Positions 8,216 to 16,679 are shown, counted from the first letter of the stretch. The stretch is 37,926 nt of DNA from HGM04593 sp045646845 (GCA_045646845.1 JAZRLO010000035.1:1-37926), one strand, 5' to 3'. Notes: a model not told the origin generated them from the letters alone. A program made the numbers and translations.

Positions 8216-9059
8216 CCTTTACGAACCGCATCATTGCCCAGCGGTTATCCTCGGCATAGTCGAGGAACCTGAGACCATGCTTTGCGGCCTCTTCCTTCAG
8301 GATGTCCATGTCGTCGGTGTAGAATCCGCTGATGAATATCTGTGAGCCTGCGTGCATGCAATGCACATAGTTCACCATGTCCATGAGGAGTATGTTGCGG
8401 TTGATGTTGGCAATGACAAAATCGAAACAGTCCTCCTTCTTTATAGCCTCTGCACCTCCCAAGCGTACTTCTATGTCAGGCGTGCCGTTCAGTACCACAT
8501 TCTCCTTTGCGTTTTCGTATGCGAATTCGTCAATGTCTATCGCAACGACCTCCGTTGCGCCGTGTTTTCGTGCGAGAATTGCCAGAAGTGCTGTGCCGCA
8601 TCCCATGTCGAGCACACTTTTTCCGTTCATGTCGCTGGCAAGTATGGCGCGGAGCATATGGCAGGTTGTCTGGTGATATCCTGTTCCGAATGCCATTTTG
8701 GGGTCTATTAGGATGTCGTAGCGCGCTGCCGGAATATCCTTGTGGAATGTGCTGTGGATTACGCACTCATCGCCGAGTACGATTGGCTGGAAATAATTCT
8801 TCTCCCACTCGGCGTTCCAGTCTTCTCCCTCTATGAATTCGCTTCCGTATGTTATCCCGAATCCTTCCAACGGGAATGTCTCCACCACTGAGGAAATCGC
8901 ATCGGCATCGTACAATGCCTGCGGAACATATGCTTCTACTCCCTCTTCTGTAGGTACAAAACTTTCGAATCCCACTTCGGCAAGCAGTGCCGCAAGTATG
9001 TCGGTCGCAACCTCCTCGTTGGGTGTGACCTTGAAGCTTACTTTTGTATAATCATTCAT
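8211..9059 (-). CDS. prmA: Ribosomal protein L11 methyltransferase
   Basis: A 282-aa SAM-dependent methyltransferase that methylates ribosomal protein L11. The N-terminal substrate-recognition part (MNDYTKVSFKVTPNEEVATDILAALL) is followed by the Rossmann-fold core. SAM motif I is VLDMGCGTALLAILARKHGA, the acidic motif is VAIDID, and the catalytic-region motif is ANINRNILL (the PrmA family ANI-x-x-N loop). The DPKMAFGTGYHQTT stretch before motif I is typical of PrmA. The start overlaps the stop of the upstream zinc-ribbon gene by 4 nt (ATGA), suggesting translational coupling. The stop lies inside a 20-bp palindrome. Confidence 0.95.
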   Translation of the reverse strand: MNDYTKVSFKVTPNEEVATDILAALLAEVGFESFVPTEEGVEAYVPQALYDADAISSVVETFPLEGFGITYGSEFIEGEDWNAEWEKNYFQPIVLGDECVIHSTFHKDIPAARYDILIDPKMAFGTGYHQTTCHMLRAILASDMNGKSVLDMGCGTALLAILARKHGATEVVAIDIDEFAYENAKENVVLNGTPDIEVRLGGAEAIKKEDCFDFVIANINRNILLMDMVNYVHCMHAGSQIFISGFYTDDMDILKEEAAKHGLRFLDYAEDNRWAMMRFVKG

Positions 9060-9487
9060 TGTTCTATTTCCCTGTCAAGTTTGTTGTTTATCTTTTTCAA
9101 TGTCATTGAGATATTTACGAAAACCCTCATGGTCGCCCATGTTGCCAATGTTGAAATAAACGTTATCAAAGTCGGTATGAGTCCGCCTGCATTGAATTCC
9201 TTTTCAGCAATTTTTTCGTAATATCCTAAACGGTATTCGTAGTCCATTGTTTCTATGAAACAGCAATTGAAGAATACTATGATTGTCGTTGCTATTCCTG
9301 TTATAAGGAGCAGTACGGATATTGCATTCAGTGTCTCTTCGGCACCGTTGCTCTCTTTTGCCGTTTTACGCGGTTCTGTACAGGTGTGTTCTACGGTGCA
9401 GCCTTCGTAGGGGTTCCAATTGCATTTCTCGCATATATCCACCTCATCCTTGTTGATGTGGAAACATTTCTTACATTCCCAAGACAT
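9056..9487 (-). CDS. Zinc-ribbon membrane protein of unknown function
   Basis: From the internal start MSWECKKC this is 143 aa. A longer reading from 9592 would overlap the MATE gene and add a non-matching basic leader, so the shorter start is preferred. The first 25 residues carry two CxxC knuckles (WECKKC and ICEKCNW), resembling a RanBP2-type or generic zinc ribbon. Two transmembrane helices follow (around residues 60-85 and 110-130) and a short charged tail (KKINNKLDREIEQ). It overlaps prmA by ATGA, so the two are probably co-translated; a shared role is only a guess. No enzyme motif is seen. Confidence 0.75.
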   Translation of the reverse strand: MSWECKKCFHINKDEVDICEKCNWNPYEGCTVEHTCTEPRKTAKESNGAEETLNAISVLLLITGIATTIIVFFNCCFIETMDYEYRLGYYEKIAEKEFNAGGLIPTLITFISTLATWATMRVFVNISMTLKKINNKLDREIEQ

Positions 9488-9578
9488 TGTCGTAATATTT
9501 ATAAGTGATATAATTTTAAATAACTTCTTGGATAATTTCTGCGAAAGTACTCTTTTTTGCCGAACTGCGCAACATCCT

Positions 9579-10913
9579 TCACGCTCTTTCAAGCGTTACT
9601 CTGCTCTTGAACCTGAAGTAGAACATTACCCCAGCACTTGTCAGTCCGAACGGGAAAGACATCCACACTCCAGCCAGCCCCCAGTCAAGGACAAAACCTA
9701 ACAGGTAACCTACGGGCAGGGATATTACGAAGTAGGCAATGAAGGCATATAGCATCACTGGCTTTACGTCGGCAATTCCTCGCAGGGCGTTCGAATAGTT
9801 GCATTGCAGTCCGTCTCCGAACTGGTAAAGAATGAACGGTAACGCAAGCTGCGATACAAGAACCACAACCTCGGCATTCTCCGTGAATATAGTACCGATT
9901 ACGTTGCGCAGAATAAATATGGTTGCCGATGCCATCACCGCCATTATGAGAATCAGATGGAATCCTGCGCTTGCCGAGCGTTTTATGTTCTCCCTGTCAC
10001 CGGCTCCGTTGTAGTTGCTTGTCTTTATTGCCACAGCTGCTGCCATGCCGTAGTAGAGCATGAATCCGAGTTGTCCCACAGTACACATTATCTGGTGTGC
10101 GGCAAGCGCGGTTGTGCCGAGCCAACCCACCATTATGGTCGCAAGGCTGAACGATGCCGTCTCCATACCCATCTGTGCCGCTACAGGCAATCCGAGCCTG
10201 TTTATCTCTTTCAATTCCTTTGAGTTTATGCGGCTTTGCCTGAATCCGTGGGTGTATATGCGGTAACGGCTGCTTCTGAAGAAAACAAGGAGCATTGCTG
10301 CGAGCATTGCCATACGTGACAGTAGAGTTGCTATTCCTGCGCCGAGCAATCCCAGTTCCGGCATCCCGAATTTGCCGTATATCAGAATGTAGTTGCCGAT
10401 TATGTTCATGATATTGCCGCATATCATTATCCACATGGGAGTCTTTGTGTCCGTTATGCCGTCTGCAAGCTGTTTGAATGCGTTGAACAGCGTTATGAAC
10501 GGCATTGTCAGCAGCAATACGAGAAAGTAGGGGCGCATTATCGGCAGCAGCTCTTCGGGTTGCCCCATCTTGTCTATGTTCAGATAAACAGCACCCATTG
10601 CAGCTACAAGCAACAGTGCTATCGACATGTTCGCGAACAATGCATTCTTCAGTGCGCTGCCTATACGGTGGTGCTTCCCTCCGCCGTAAAGTTTGCCGAC
10701 AATAGGGGTGAATCCATATGAGAAGCCCGTGGCGAATATTATTGCGAGATTGAACAGGTTGTTCACGAAACCGGCTGCACCAAGGTCGTCAGTCCCGTAC
10801 TGTCCCACCATTATGGTGTCGGCGAACGATACGAATATTATGCCTATCTGTCCTATTATGATAGGCAGTCCCAATCGGAACAGCTCCTTGTAGTGTAAGG
10901 TCAGTGGTTTCAT
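9579..10913 (-). CDS. MATE family efflux transporter
   Basis: A 444-aa protein with about 12 hydrophobic helices arranged as two repeated halves, typical of the NorM/DinF branch of multidrug and toxin extrusion transporters. The N-terminus LGLPIIIGQIGIIFVSFADTIMVGQYGTDDLGAAGF is a clear MATE opening. The second half begins LGLPVAAQMGMETASFSLATIMVGWLGTTALAAHQI. The likely role is cation-coupled export of drugs or metabolites across the inner membrane; the substrate is not predictable. It lies upstream of the zinc-ribbon and prmA genes on the same strand with about 90 nt between them, and 33 nt downstream of the FKBP gene, so a minus-strand operon is likely. Confidence 0.93.
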   Translation of the reverse strand: MKPLTLHYKELFRLGLPIIIGQIGIIFVSFADTIMVGQYGTDDLGAAGFVNNLFNLAIIFATGFSYGFTPIVGKLYGGGKHHRIGSALKNALFANMSIALLLVAAMGAVYLNIDKMGQPEELLPIMRPYFLVLLLTMPFITLFNAFKQLADGITDTKTPMWIMICGNIMNIIGNYILIYGKFGMPELGLLGAGIATLLSRMAMLAAMLLVFFRSSRYRIYTHGFRQSRINSKELKEINRLGLPVAAQMGMETASFSLATIMVGWLGTTALAAHQIMCTVGQLGFMLYYGMAAAVAIKTSNYNGAGDRENIKRSASAGFHLILIMAVMASATIFILRNVIGTIFTENAEVVVLVSQLALPFILYQFGDGLQCNYSNALRGIADVKPVMLYAFIAYFVISLPVGYLLGFVLDWGLAGVWMSFPFGLTSAGVMFYFRFKSRVTLERA

Positions 10914-10946
10914 CGTTTTTGCGCGTTCATGCTATTTTGTACGCAT

Positions 10947-11357
10947 TTACATTATGGCTACCAGTTCCATTTCGAATATAAGGGTAGAGTATGCCGGGAT
11001 ATTCCCGTTTGCGCGGCTTCCATAGCCGACATCATGCGGAATATATACCATCCAGTGGTCGCCGATGTGCATCTGTGTGAGGGCTATCTGCCATCCCACG
11101 ATGAGGTCGCTCAGACGGAACGCTTCGGGGTATCCTCGGTCGTAGCTGCTGTCGAATACCTTGCCGTTGATGAGGCTTCCTTTGTAGTTTACAGTTACTA
11201 CGTTGCCTTGTCGCGGACAGCGGTCGCCTTCGCCGCTTTTCAATATTTTTACAAGTACGCCTTGAGAAATTTCAAAAAGTTCCTCTTCGCCGTCGCGAAG
11301 GGCCTGCATGAATGCTTCGTTTTTAAGCTTGTATTCAGGGTTCTTTATCTTTGCCAT
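10947..11357 (-). CDS. FKBP-type peptidyl-prolyl cis-trans isomerase
   Basis: The start MAKIKNPEYKLKNEAF is preferred, giving 136 aa; an in-frame start at 11417 would only translate the intergenic TGAAAAC repeat. The FKBP fold is recognisable from VTVNYKGSLINGKVFDSSYDRG through the VGWQIALTQMHIGDHWMVYIPHDVGYGSRANGNIPAYSTLIFEMELV end. This includes the Y..G..FD pocket residues and the G..IPA.STL.F..EL closing strand. There is no signal peptide, so it is probably cytoplasmic. It catalyses prolyl isomerisation during folding. The gene is 33 nt upstream of the MATE gene and follows the TSCPD gene on the same strand. Confidence 0.93.
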   Translation of the reverse strand: MAKIKNPEYKLKNEAFMQALRDGEEELFEISQGVLVKILKSGEGDRCPRQGNVVTVNYKGSLINGKVFDSSYDRGYPEAFRLSDLIVGWQIALTQMHIGDHWMVYIPHDVGYGSRANGNIPAYSTLIFEMELVAIM

Positions 11358-11367
11358 AGTTTTTATA

Positions 11368-11400
11368 AACTGAAAACTGAAATGTGAAAACTGAAAACTT
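11368..11400. repeat. TGAAAAC heptamer repeat tract
   Basis: Imperfect tandem copies of CTGAAAA lie between the FKBP and TSCPD genes. The same simple sequence occurs after kbl (22658-22692). Confidence 0.75.
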
Positions 11401-11416
11401 GTGCCGCCTAAGTTCA

Positions 11417-11430
11417 CTCCCTATAGGGAG
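11417..11430. repeat. 14-bp palindrome CTCCCTATAGGGAG
   Basis: A perfect spacerless palindrome followed by GGTTAGGGTGGGG, 15 nt after the TSCPD stop on the minus strand. The form is typical of short interspersed palindromes in Bacteroidales gaps. It may work as a weak terminator or processing site. Confidence 0.6.
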
Positions 11431-11445
11431 GGTTAGGGTGGGGCT

Positions 11446-11700
11446 TTACTCCTCGCTCATCAGTTGCTCTATTGCGCGGCATAGCTGGTCGGGGCACGAT
11501 GTGGGCTTGCCATTGCAGCTGATTCCTTTCAGGCGTGCTATGACATCCTCATACTTCATTCCCTTGACAAGGCTGCTTATGCCCTGCAGGTTGCCGTCGC
11601 AACCGCCGAAGAATTTTACATCGATGACAATGCCGTTGTCGCCTGTCACTTCAATGAATCGCGAACATGTACCGCGTGTCTGGTATGTTATTGTTTTCAT
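11446..11700 (-). CDS. TSCPD domain protein
   Basis: An 84-aa protein starting MKTITYQTRGTCSRFIEV and containing the conserved words FGGCDGNLQGI and NGKPTSCPDQLCRAI. The second includes the TSCPD word that names the domain. The domain also occurs at the C-terminus of some ribonucleotide reductases; stand-alone copies of about 80 aa (TIGR03905 type) have no settled function. Four Cys (C12, and those in GGCDG, TSCPD and QLC, plus one in ISCNG) could bind metal, but this is not shown. It lies first in a likely minus-strand set with the FKBP and MATE genes. Confidence 0.9.
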   Translation of the reverse strand: MKTITYQTRGTCSRFIEVTGDNGIVIDVKFFGGCDGNLQGISSLVKGMKYEDVIARLKGISCNGKPTSCPDQLCRAIEQLMSEE

Positions 11701-11753
11701 GGTTTTTAAAATTAAGGCCTAAAGGCCTAAAGGTCTAAAAGGTTGTTTTTTTT

Positions 11754-11842
11754 GGCGGACACGGCCGCCGTGTCCCTACTAGTGGTGTGCTCGAACTCCC
11801 TCCGCTACGCTCGCCCCTCTTTCGCAAAGAGGGGCAGTTGTT
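11754..11842. repeat. 89-bp direct repeat, copy 1
   Basis: Begins GGCGGACA, contains a GGACACGG/CCGTGTCC hairpin and a CCCCTCTTT/AAAGAGGGG hairpin with a 3-nt loop, and ends GGCAGTTGTT. It is nearly identical to the copy at 11857-11945. It is noncoding in all plausible frames. Confidence 0.85.
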
Positions 11843-11856
11843 TTGCTGTTTTTGGT

Positions 11857-11945
11857 GGCGGACATGGCGTGCCGTGTCCCTACAGTGGTGTGCTCGAACT
11901 CCCTCCGCTGCGCTCGCCCCTCTTTCACAAAGAGGGGCAGTTGTT
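11857..11945. repeat. 89-bp direct repeat, copy 2
   Basis: The second copy lies 14 bp after the first. Differences include ACAC to ACAT in the first arm, one base in CTACG to CTGCG, and TCGC to TCAC in the loop of the 9-bp hairpin. The hairpin stem itself is unchanged, which argues that the structure matters. Confidence 0.85.
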
Positions 11946-11961
11946 CGTCGCGATTAAAACT

Positions 11962-11981
11962 CTCCCTCTTCGAAGAGGGAG
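11962..11981. repeat. 20-bp spacerless palindrome (core TTCGAA)
   Basis: A perfect palindrome of CTCCCTCTT and its complement, followed by GTACCCGAAGGGGGTAGG. It belongs to the repeat-rich gap at 11701-12064, which holds no gene I can support. Confidence 0.75.
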
Positions 11982-12032
11982 TACCCGAAGGGGGTAGGAG
12001 TTGGAAAAACGGCGGTATCTTTTTTTTGCGTT

Positions 12033-12060
12033 TTTTGGGCGGGCTTGTGCCCGCCCAAAA
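12033..12060 (-). terminator. 12-bp GC-rich hairpin after the large GH20 gene
   Basis: TTTTGGGCGGGC pairs perfectly with GCCCGCCCAAAA across a 4-nt loop, starting 4 nt beyond the stop of the hexosaminidase gene. There is no T-run after it on either strand, so it may be a transcript-stabilising or factor-assisted end rather than a classic intrinsic terminator. Confidence 0.55.
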
Positions 12061-12064
12061 TAAG

Positions 12065-15000
12065 TTACTTTATAAATACCTTTTTGCCATCGATGATGTA
12101 GATGCCCTTGGTTGGGTTCTTAATCTTTCGGCCCTGAAGGTCGTATATACCTTTCACCTTTACGTTTTCCCCTTTCACCTCACCGATGCCAGTCTCGGCA
12201 TTACTGTAGGTGAGGGTTATTTCAAGGTTCTTGCTCACGTATGCCAGTTCTTCATATACAGCATCGCTCTCCTTGAGTGTGTAGCCTTCGAATATTGGGG
12301 TGAGCATTGTAAACATGTCGCCTCCCTTAACGTAGCGTGTGTCGCTTCCAAGTTCGTTGCCATTCTCATCTACGCACTTGTATGTCACAGCAAAGTAGGG
12401 GTGTGGTTTGTATGTGTAGATGATGAATGGGTGACCGTCATCCCAGCCTGTAAAGGTGTTGTTGGCATTTCCGTTCCAGTAGTAGCTGTTGCTTGTGCCC
12501 TTTACGCTCCAGGTCGAGCCGTCGCTGTTGAGGGTGAATCTAAAGCGCTCGGGGGTGCTGCCGCCGGTTACCAACGAACCACGCAACAGCTGTGGAATGT
12601 AAACGCCATAGTTATTTACAACGGTGAATGTATTGCCCTCGCCGTCAAGGTTCCAGATGAAGCCCGGATTAGCATCGCTGATGTCGTTGGTAGTTGTTAT
12701 GCCGTCGCCGACATTTGTTACGCTCAAGAAACCGCTGCGCGCAGTCTCGTTCTTTGCATTATATATAAGGTATGATGCACCGTTTTCAAGCTTTGTTACA
12801 ACTTCGCCAATGCCGGTCGCACCCATAATGCCCTCGGTGGTGTAGATGGCCTCAATCATTGTGTCGCCTGTGGGGATGAAGCTCTCCTCGCCATCCCAAT
12901 CAAGGCTCTTGAAATTGAAGAACTCCACAGCAGGGGCTGCAACGGTGTGTGCCTGGCCAATGGCGCAAGGCACTGTCACCTCCTTGATGAGGTAGCCGTC
13001 GGGGGTTACGCAACGGTATGTAACGCTGTTCGATACTCGCTTGTATGTTACAGTCAGGCTCTTGTTCTCGCTGATGTTCTCGAAGACGGGTGCGCTTTCG
13101 CTGTCGTCGTACTTCACAACCTCGTAGTTTGTGAACGCAGGTGCTGTGGCTGTTACGGTGCTGCCTGCAGCTACTGACTGTACAGCATCGCCAATGAGGT
13201 TGCCGTCCTGATCTTTGCATGTGTAGGCTATGATGCAAGCCTTCTCAAATACCCAACCTGTTCCCTGTGGATAGATGCCACCCTTGCCAAGTGTGTTAGG
13301 GTTGGTGGCAACAAGTTCAGATATAGGACGCAGGGCCTCCTCTCCTGCCATGATGCTGAAGTCGCCACTCCTTGTGTTATATACGTTGGTGAGTGTTACA
13401 CCATTCTCGCCCAGTGCTATTGGGGCTGTAGTACTGCTTATGTAGCGACCTGTTGTGGCGTTCTGCAACTTGAATGTCTGTCCGGCAGCGGTTGTAGCAC
13501 AGTCTGTGAGTACCCATACGTCGGCGCCATACTGCTGTTGCGCGGCTGTTACGTTATTGCCGCCATTGTCATACATAGTCCAGCCGTTGAAACGCTTGGT
13601 GTTATTGACAATACGGTAATAAGTCCCTTCGGCGGGGTATTCAATGTCAATGTTTGGCTCTTCGTTCACCAATGGACGGAACTCCCAGATACCGCCGTTG
13701 CCGTCGGCCGGGTCGCTCCACAGGTTGATTGAGTGGTTCTGGCCGGGGCCTGCATAGTTGAGGCACATGTTGCCGTTCGATACCTTCTGGCTGCGTATGC
13801 TGTAGTTGTAGTTGCCGTTGTTGTTCTTTGAATAGGCCTTGTCGCCAAGGATGAAGTCATAGTGACGTTTGCTCTCGTCGTAGTCCCAACGGCCTGTGTT
13901 GTTCTCGGCTGTTGGTGTGCCCTTTACAGAGCCGTTTGGCTTTGCCTTGTTCACCAGAGCCCAGCGCTGTGGGTTGGCAGGGTCCTGCATGAATGCCCAA
14001 AGCTGGTAGTCATATCCCGCGTTGTTCTCATCCTCAATAACCTCGCTGTTCCACAGGCGGCCTGCAGGCGCAGTGCCGGTCTTGTCGGCAATGTTCATGC
14101 CCTCGCGCAACATCTGTATGCAACGTCCTGCGCGTGCATCGGTAGCCGTTGTGACAATGCGGTACCATGTCTTCTCCTCATCGGTAGAAACCTTTGGCAT
14201 CACCTTGTCATCGTTGCCGGCATTGGCGCTGAGTATGTAGTGGCGGCCATAGTCGTAGTTGTTGTAGTTGAGCAACAGTGTATCCTTAGTGATGCGCTGC
14301 TGAAAATCGGTAAAGTTCTTCTTTGATTCCGGTGTCCATCCGGTTTCTGCTATAGCTGTCAATCTTGGCAGTGCAAGATACTCAAGCAGGTCATTGTCCT
14401 GTACGTGTTCGGTCCAGAATGTTCCCTGTACACCGACATAGTATTTGTGTAGGTTTGCCGGTACGCTTGCAGGTATGGGAGCGTAGTCATATACCGCCTT
14501 TACGTTGTCTGTTCCGTAGCCGGCTACCTTTGGCTCGTCGGCATCTGTGCTCTGGCGGCGGTTGATGTAGTATGGAACCTGTGTGGTAATGATTGATTTC
14601 ATACCGTATTTCGCGGCTTTGAGTGCACATGGCTGTGCATTGCCAATCTCCCAGCACATCATTGTGCCGCCAGTGCCCACGATAAGTTCTTCATCGGTAC
14701 CACCGGCTGTGAGACTCTCGTTCCACATTATCACAGTGCGTTTTTTGTCGCCCTCTTTAGATGTAACGTAGTCAGACAACTTGCGCACGAAGTGCGATTG
14801 CAGTTGGCGCACGTTTGTGAGTCCAAGTTCCTGCATCATTGCTTGGCATTCGGCATTGTTCTGCCATGCGTTTGTGGGTGTCTCGTCGCCACCGATATGT
14901 ATCTCGTTGTATGGGAATACCTCAATTACCTCATCGAGCACGTCCTTTGCAAACTGCAGTACCAGTGGGCTTGCAACGTTGAGCACGTCACTGAAGATAC

Positions 15001-15904
15001 CTCCACTAATCTGCACGCTGTGTCCGGCATTGGGGTTGCAGCTGAGCTCGGGGTATGCAGCGTTCACGGCACACGAGTGGCCTGGAAACTCCACCTCGGG
15101 CACAACCTCGATGTGACGTTCGGCAGCGTATGCGACAATCTCGCGGCACTGCTCCTGGGTGTAGAAATAGGGTCCATAAGGCTCGCCTGTGTAGTAGCCT
15201 CCATAGTAGCGGTCGGTAATCCAGTTGTTGCTGCGTGTGGCACCAACTGTTGTAAGGCGTGGATATTTTTTCACCTCGAAGCGCCATCCCTGGTCGTCGG
15301 TAAGGTGCCAGTGGAAGCGGTTCATCTTGTAGTATGACATGACGTCTATAATGCGCTTGATTTCATCAAGCTCAAAGAAGTGGCGGCTTACGTCGAGCAT
15401 GAAACCACGGTATTCGAATCGTGGAGCATCCACAATGTTCACTACCGGCAACGTATATTCAGTGATATTCTCATCCTTTACCTCTGCCATTACATTTGCA
15501 GGCAACATCTTCTTTATACTTTGGAAAGCATAGTAGAAACCGTTTGGGCTGTTTGCAGTGATTGCAATGCCGTTGGCAGTGATGTCAAGTGTGTAGCCTT
15601 CGAGACCCAACTCTTCGTTGCCGCTGTACATTGCCATTGTGACAAGTGCATCGGCACTCTCTTTTTTTACATTGACCGTGTAACCGGTAACATGGGTAAA
15701 GAGTGTTGCGAATTTTTGTGCTTCGGCGGCATTCTCTTCGCCAATCTCGCCTGTAGCAATGGTAAAGTTTTGAGGAATTGTCAACTCTCCCGTTCCTTTG
15801 GTCATCTTCATAGGTGCCGGTGTCAAGTTGATTTCGTTGTCGGCTTTGATTGCCAATGGGATGCAAAGCAATAACATTAGGAGTGATAGAGTAAATTTCT
15901 TCAT
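12065..15904 (-). CDS. Secreted GH20 beta-N-acetylhexosaminidase, multidomain (1279 aa)
   Basis: The start is MKKFTLSLLMLLLCIPLAIKA (signal peptide); the upstream ATG at 15955 is rejected because it lies beyond the -7 box. The GH20b N-domain (about 25-155) precedes the catalytic domain (about 160-555), which has YRGFMLDVSRHFF, MNRFHWHLTDDQGW and the catalytic pair Asp340-Glu341 in HIGGDET. It removes terminal beta-GlcNAc or GalNAc from glycans. The C-terminal half has ricin-like segments (about 578-745, 760-888 and 1035-1165) interleaved with three MucBP-like repeats starting YTCKDQDG (890), YRCVTPDG (962) and YKCVDENG (1174). A terminal IYDLQGRKI...KGIYIIDGKK tail resembles a type IX sorting domain and matches the tail of the sialidase at 25097. 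At more than twice the usual length, it is probably surface-bound and mucin-binding (inference). Confidence 0.93.
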   Translation of the reverse strand: MKKFTLSLLMLLLCIPLAIKADNEINLTPAPMKMTKGTGELTIPQNFTIATGEIGEENAAEAQKFATLFTHVTGYTVNVKKESADALVTMAMYSGNEELGLEGYTLDITANGIAITANSPNGFYYAFQSIKKMLPANVMAEVKDENITEYTLPVVNIVDAPRFEYRGFMLDVSRHFFELDEIKRIIDVMSYYKMNRFHWHLTDDQGWRFEVKKYPRLTTVGATRSNNWITDRYYGGYYTGEPYGPYFYTQEQCREIVAYAAERHIEVVPEVEFPGHSCAVNAAYPELSCNPNAGHSVQISGGIFSDVLNVASPLVLQFAKDVLDEVIEVFPYNEIHIGGDETPTNAWQNNAECQAMMQELGLTNVRQLQSHFVRKLSDYVTSKEGDKKRTVIMWNESLTAGGTDEELIVGTGGTMMCWEIGNAQPCALKAAKYGMKSIITTQVPYYINRRQSTDADEPKVAGYGTDNVKAVYDYAPIPASVPANLHKYYVGVQGTFWTEHVQDNDLLEYLALPRLTAIAETGWTPESKKNFTDFQQRITKDTLLLNYNNYDYGRHYILSANAGNDDKVMPKVSTDEEKTWYRIVTTATDARAGRCIQMLREGMNIADKTGTAPAGRLWNSEVIEDENNAGYDYQLWAFMQDPANPQRWALVNKAKPNGSVKGTPTAENNTGRWDYDESKRHYDFILGDKAYSKNNNGNYNYSIRSQKVSNGNMCLNYAGPGQNHSINLWSDPADGNGGIWEFRPLVNEEPNIDIEYPAEGTYYRIVNNTKRFNGWTMYDNGGNNVTAAQQQYGADVWVLTDCATTAAGQTFKLQNATTGRYISSTTAPIALGENGVTLTNVYNTRSGDFSIMAGEEALRPISELVATNPNTLGKGGIYPQGTGWVFEKACIIAYTCKDQDGNLIGDAVQSVAAGSTVTATAPAFTNYEVVKYDDSESAPVFENISENKSLTVTYKRVSNSVTYRCVTPDGYLIKEVTVPCAIGQAHTVAAPAVEFFNFKSLDWDGEESFIPTGDTMIEAIYTTEGIMGATGIGEVVTKLENGASYLIYNAKNETARSGFLSVTNVGDGITTTNDISDANPGFIWNLDGEGNTFTVVNNYGVYIPQLLRGSLVTGGSTPERFRFTLNSDGSTWSVKGTSNSYYWNGNANNTFTGWDDGHPFIIYTYKPHPYFAVTYKCVDENGNELGSDTRYVKGGDMFTMLTPIFEGYTLKESDAVYEELAYVSKNLEITLTYSNAETGIGEVKGENVKVKGIYDLQGRKIKNPTKGIYIIDGKKVFIK

Positions 15905-15942
15905 ATGGTTATGTTTAAAAGTTATATACTGTTTGTGTCCAG

Positions 15943-15950
15943 CAAATATA
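15943..15950 (-). promoter_or_regulatory. -7 box for the large GH20 gene
   Basis: TATATTTG on the minus strand, 39 nt upstream of the preferred ATG. It supports the start at 15904 over the upstream in-frame ATG at 15955. No exact -33 TTTG is seen. Confidence 0.55.
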
Positions 15951-15988
15951 TTCAACGTTTTTAATAAATGAAGTGCGCGTATGCGATA

Positions 15989-16648
15989 TCAATCTTCAGG
16001 GTCATTCTCGGCTTTCAGGGTAGGTAGGCAGATGCTGTATTTTACCGCAAGTACTCGAGTCATGAACACGGACGCTCCGCATAGTGTCAGGGTCAGTTCT
16101 TCGGGGGCGTGCATCCAGTCGCTTATGCCGAATACGATTCCTCCTACTACACATGCCATAGCATAAATCTCTTTTCTGAATATCAACGGTTCCTCGTTGA
16201 TGAGTACGTCTCGTATTACTCCTCCTGCTGCACCAGTCATGGTTCCCATTACTGTGGCGACCCAGATGGGCATTCCGCAGTCAAGCGTCTTCTGTATTCC
16301 TACGATAGTGAAGAGCGCGAGTCCGATGGCGTCAAAAATAAAAAAGGTATTGTGCATGTGCACAAGATTCCGTCTGAATATTATTACCCACAGCAATGCG
16401 AGTCCTGTACACACAAGGTATATACCGTCGTGCATCCAGAATACGGGGACGTCGAGCATCATGTCACGCAGTGTACCTCCACCGATTGCTGTAGCCGCGC
16501 CCACGACATACGCGCCGAACCAGTCGAACCTTTTTGCCGAGGCAAGGCGTATGCCGCTTATGGCGAATGCGAATGTTCCTATGAAGTCAATCACCTTAAG
16601 GAAGGTGATGCTGTCAAGAATCCCTGATATGTAGTTGAGAATCTCCAT
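15989..16648 (-). CDS. TRIC-type (UPF0126/YadS family) cation channel-like protein
   Basis: A 219-aa membrane protein with seven hydrophobic helices made of two inverted triple-helix repeats plus one. The family hallmarks are GGGTLRDMML (about residue 57) and GGVIRDVLINEEP (about residue 143), the paired glycine-rich/RD loops that line the pore in prokaryotic TRIC channels. The probable role is monovalent-cation (K+) passage through the inner membrane. Some authors have linked the family to glycine transport, so the physiological role is open. The N-terminus MEILNYISGILDSITFLKVIDFIGTFAFAISGI is typical. It lies between the large GH20 gene and the divergent SPFH operon, with its own TATCTTCG box. 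Confidence 0.92.
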   Translation of the reverse strand: MEILNYISGILDSITFLKVIDFIGTFAFAISGIRLASAKRFDWFGAYVVGAATAIGGGTLRDMMLDVPVFWMHDGIYLVCTGLALLWVIIFRRNLVHMHNTFFIFDAIGLALFTIVGIQKTLDCGMPIWVATVMGTMTGAAGGVIRDVLINEEPLIFRKEIYAMACVVGGIVFGISDWMHAPEELTLTLCGASVFMTRVLAVKYSICLPTLKAENDPED

Positions 16649-16671
16649 ACTCTTCTTTTATATAAACCATG

Positions 16672-16679
16672 CGAAGATA
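16672..16679 (-). promoter_or_regulatory. -7 box for the TRIC gene
   Basis: TATCTTCG on the minus strand, 24 nt upstream of the ATG; a variant of TAnnTTTG that recurs upstream of several genes in this window. Confidence 0.5.

Noticed and set aside
9487..9592. Longer start for the zinc-ribbon gene at 9592
   Set aside because: It would overlap the MATE gene by 14 nt and add a basic leader; MSWECKKC gives a natural zinc-ribbon N-terminus.
11754..11945. Possible CRISPR array
   Set aside because: Only two copies, 89 bp long with a 14-bp gap and no cas genes; the repeat size and spacing do not fit CRISPR.
11743..12775. Plus-strand open frames over the 89-bp repeats and the GH20 tail
   Set aside because: They translate repeat and hairpin sequence and then the antisense of the hexosaminidase; the two repeat copies would give the same peptide with no protein-like constraint.
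15904..15955. Upstream start of the large GH20 gene
   Set aside because: It would put the -7 box inside the coding sequence and precede a standard signal peptide with 17 extra residues.
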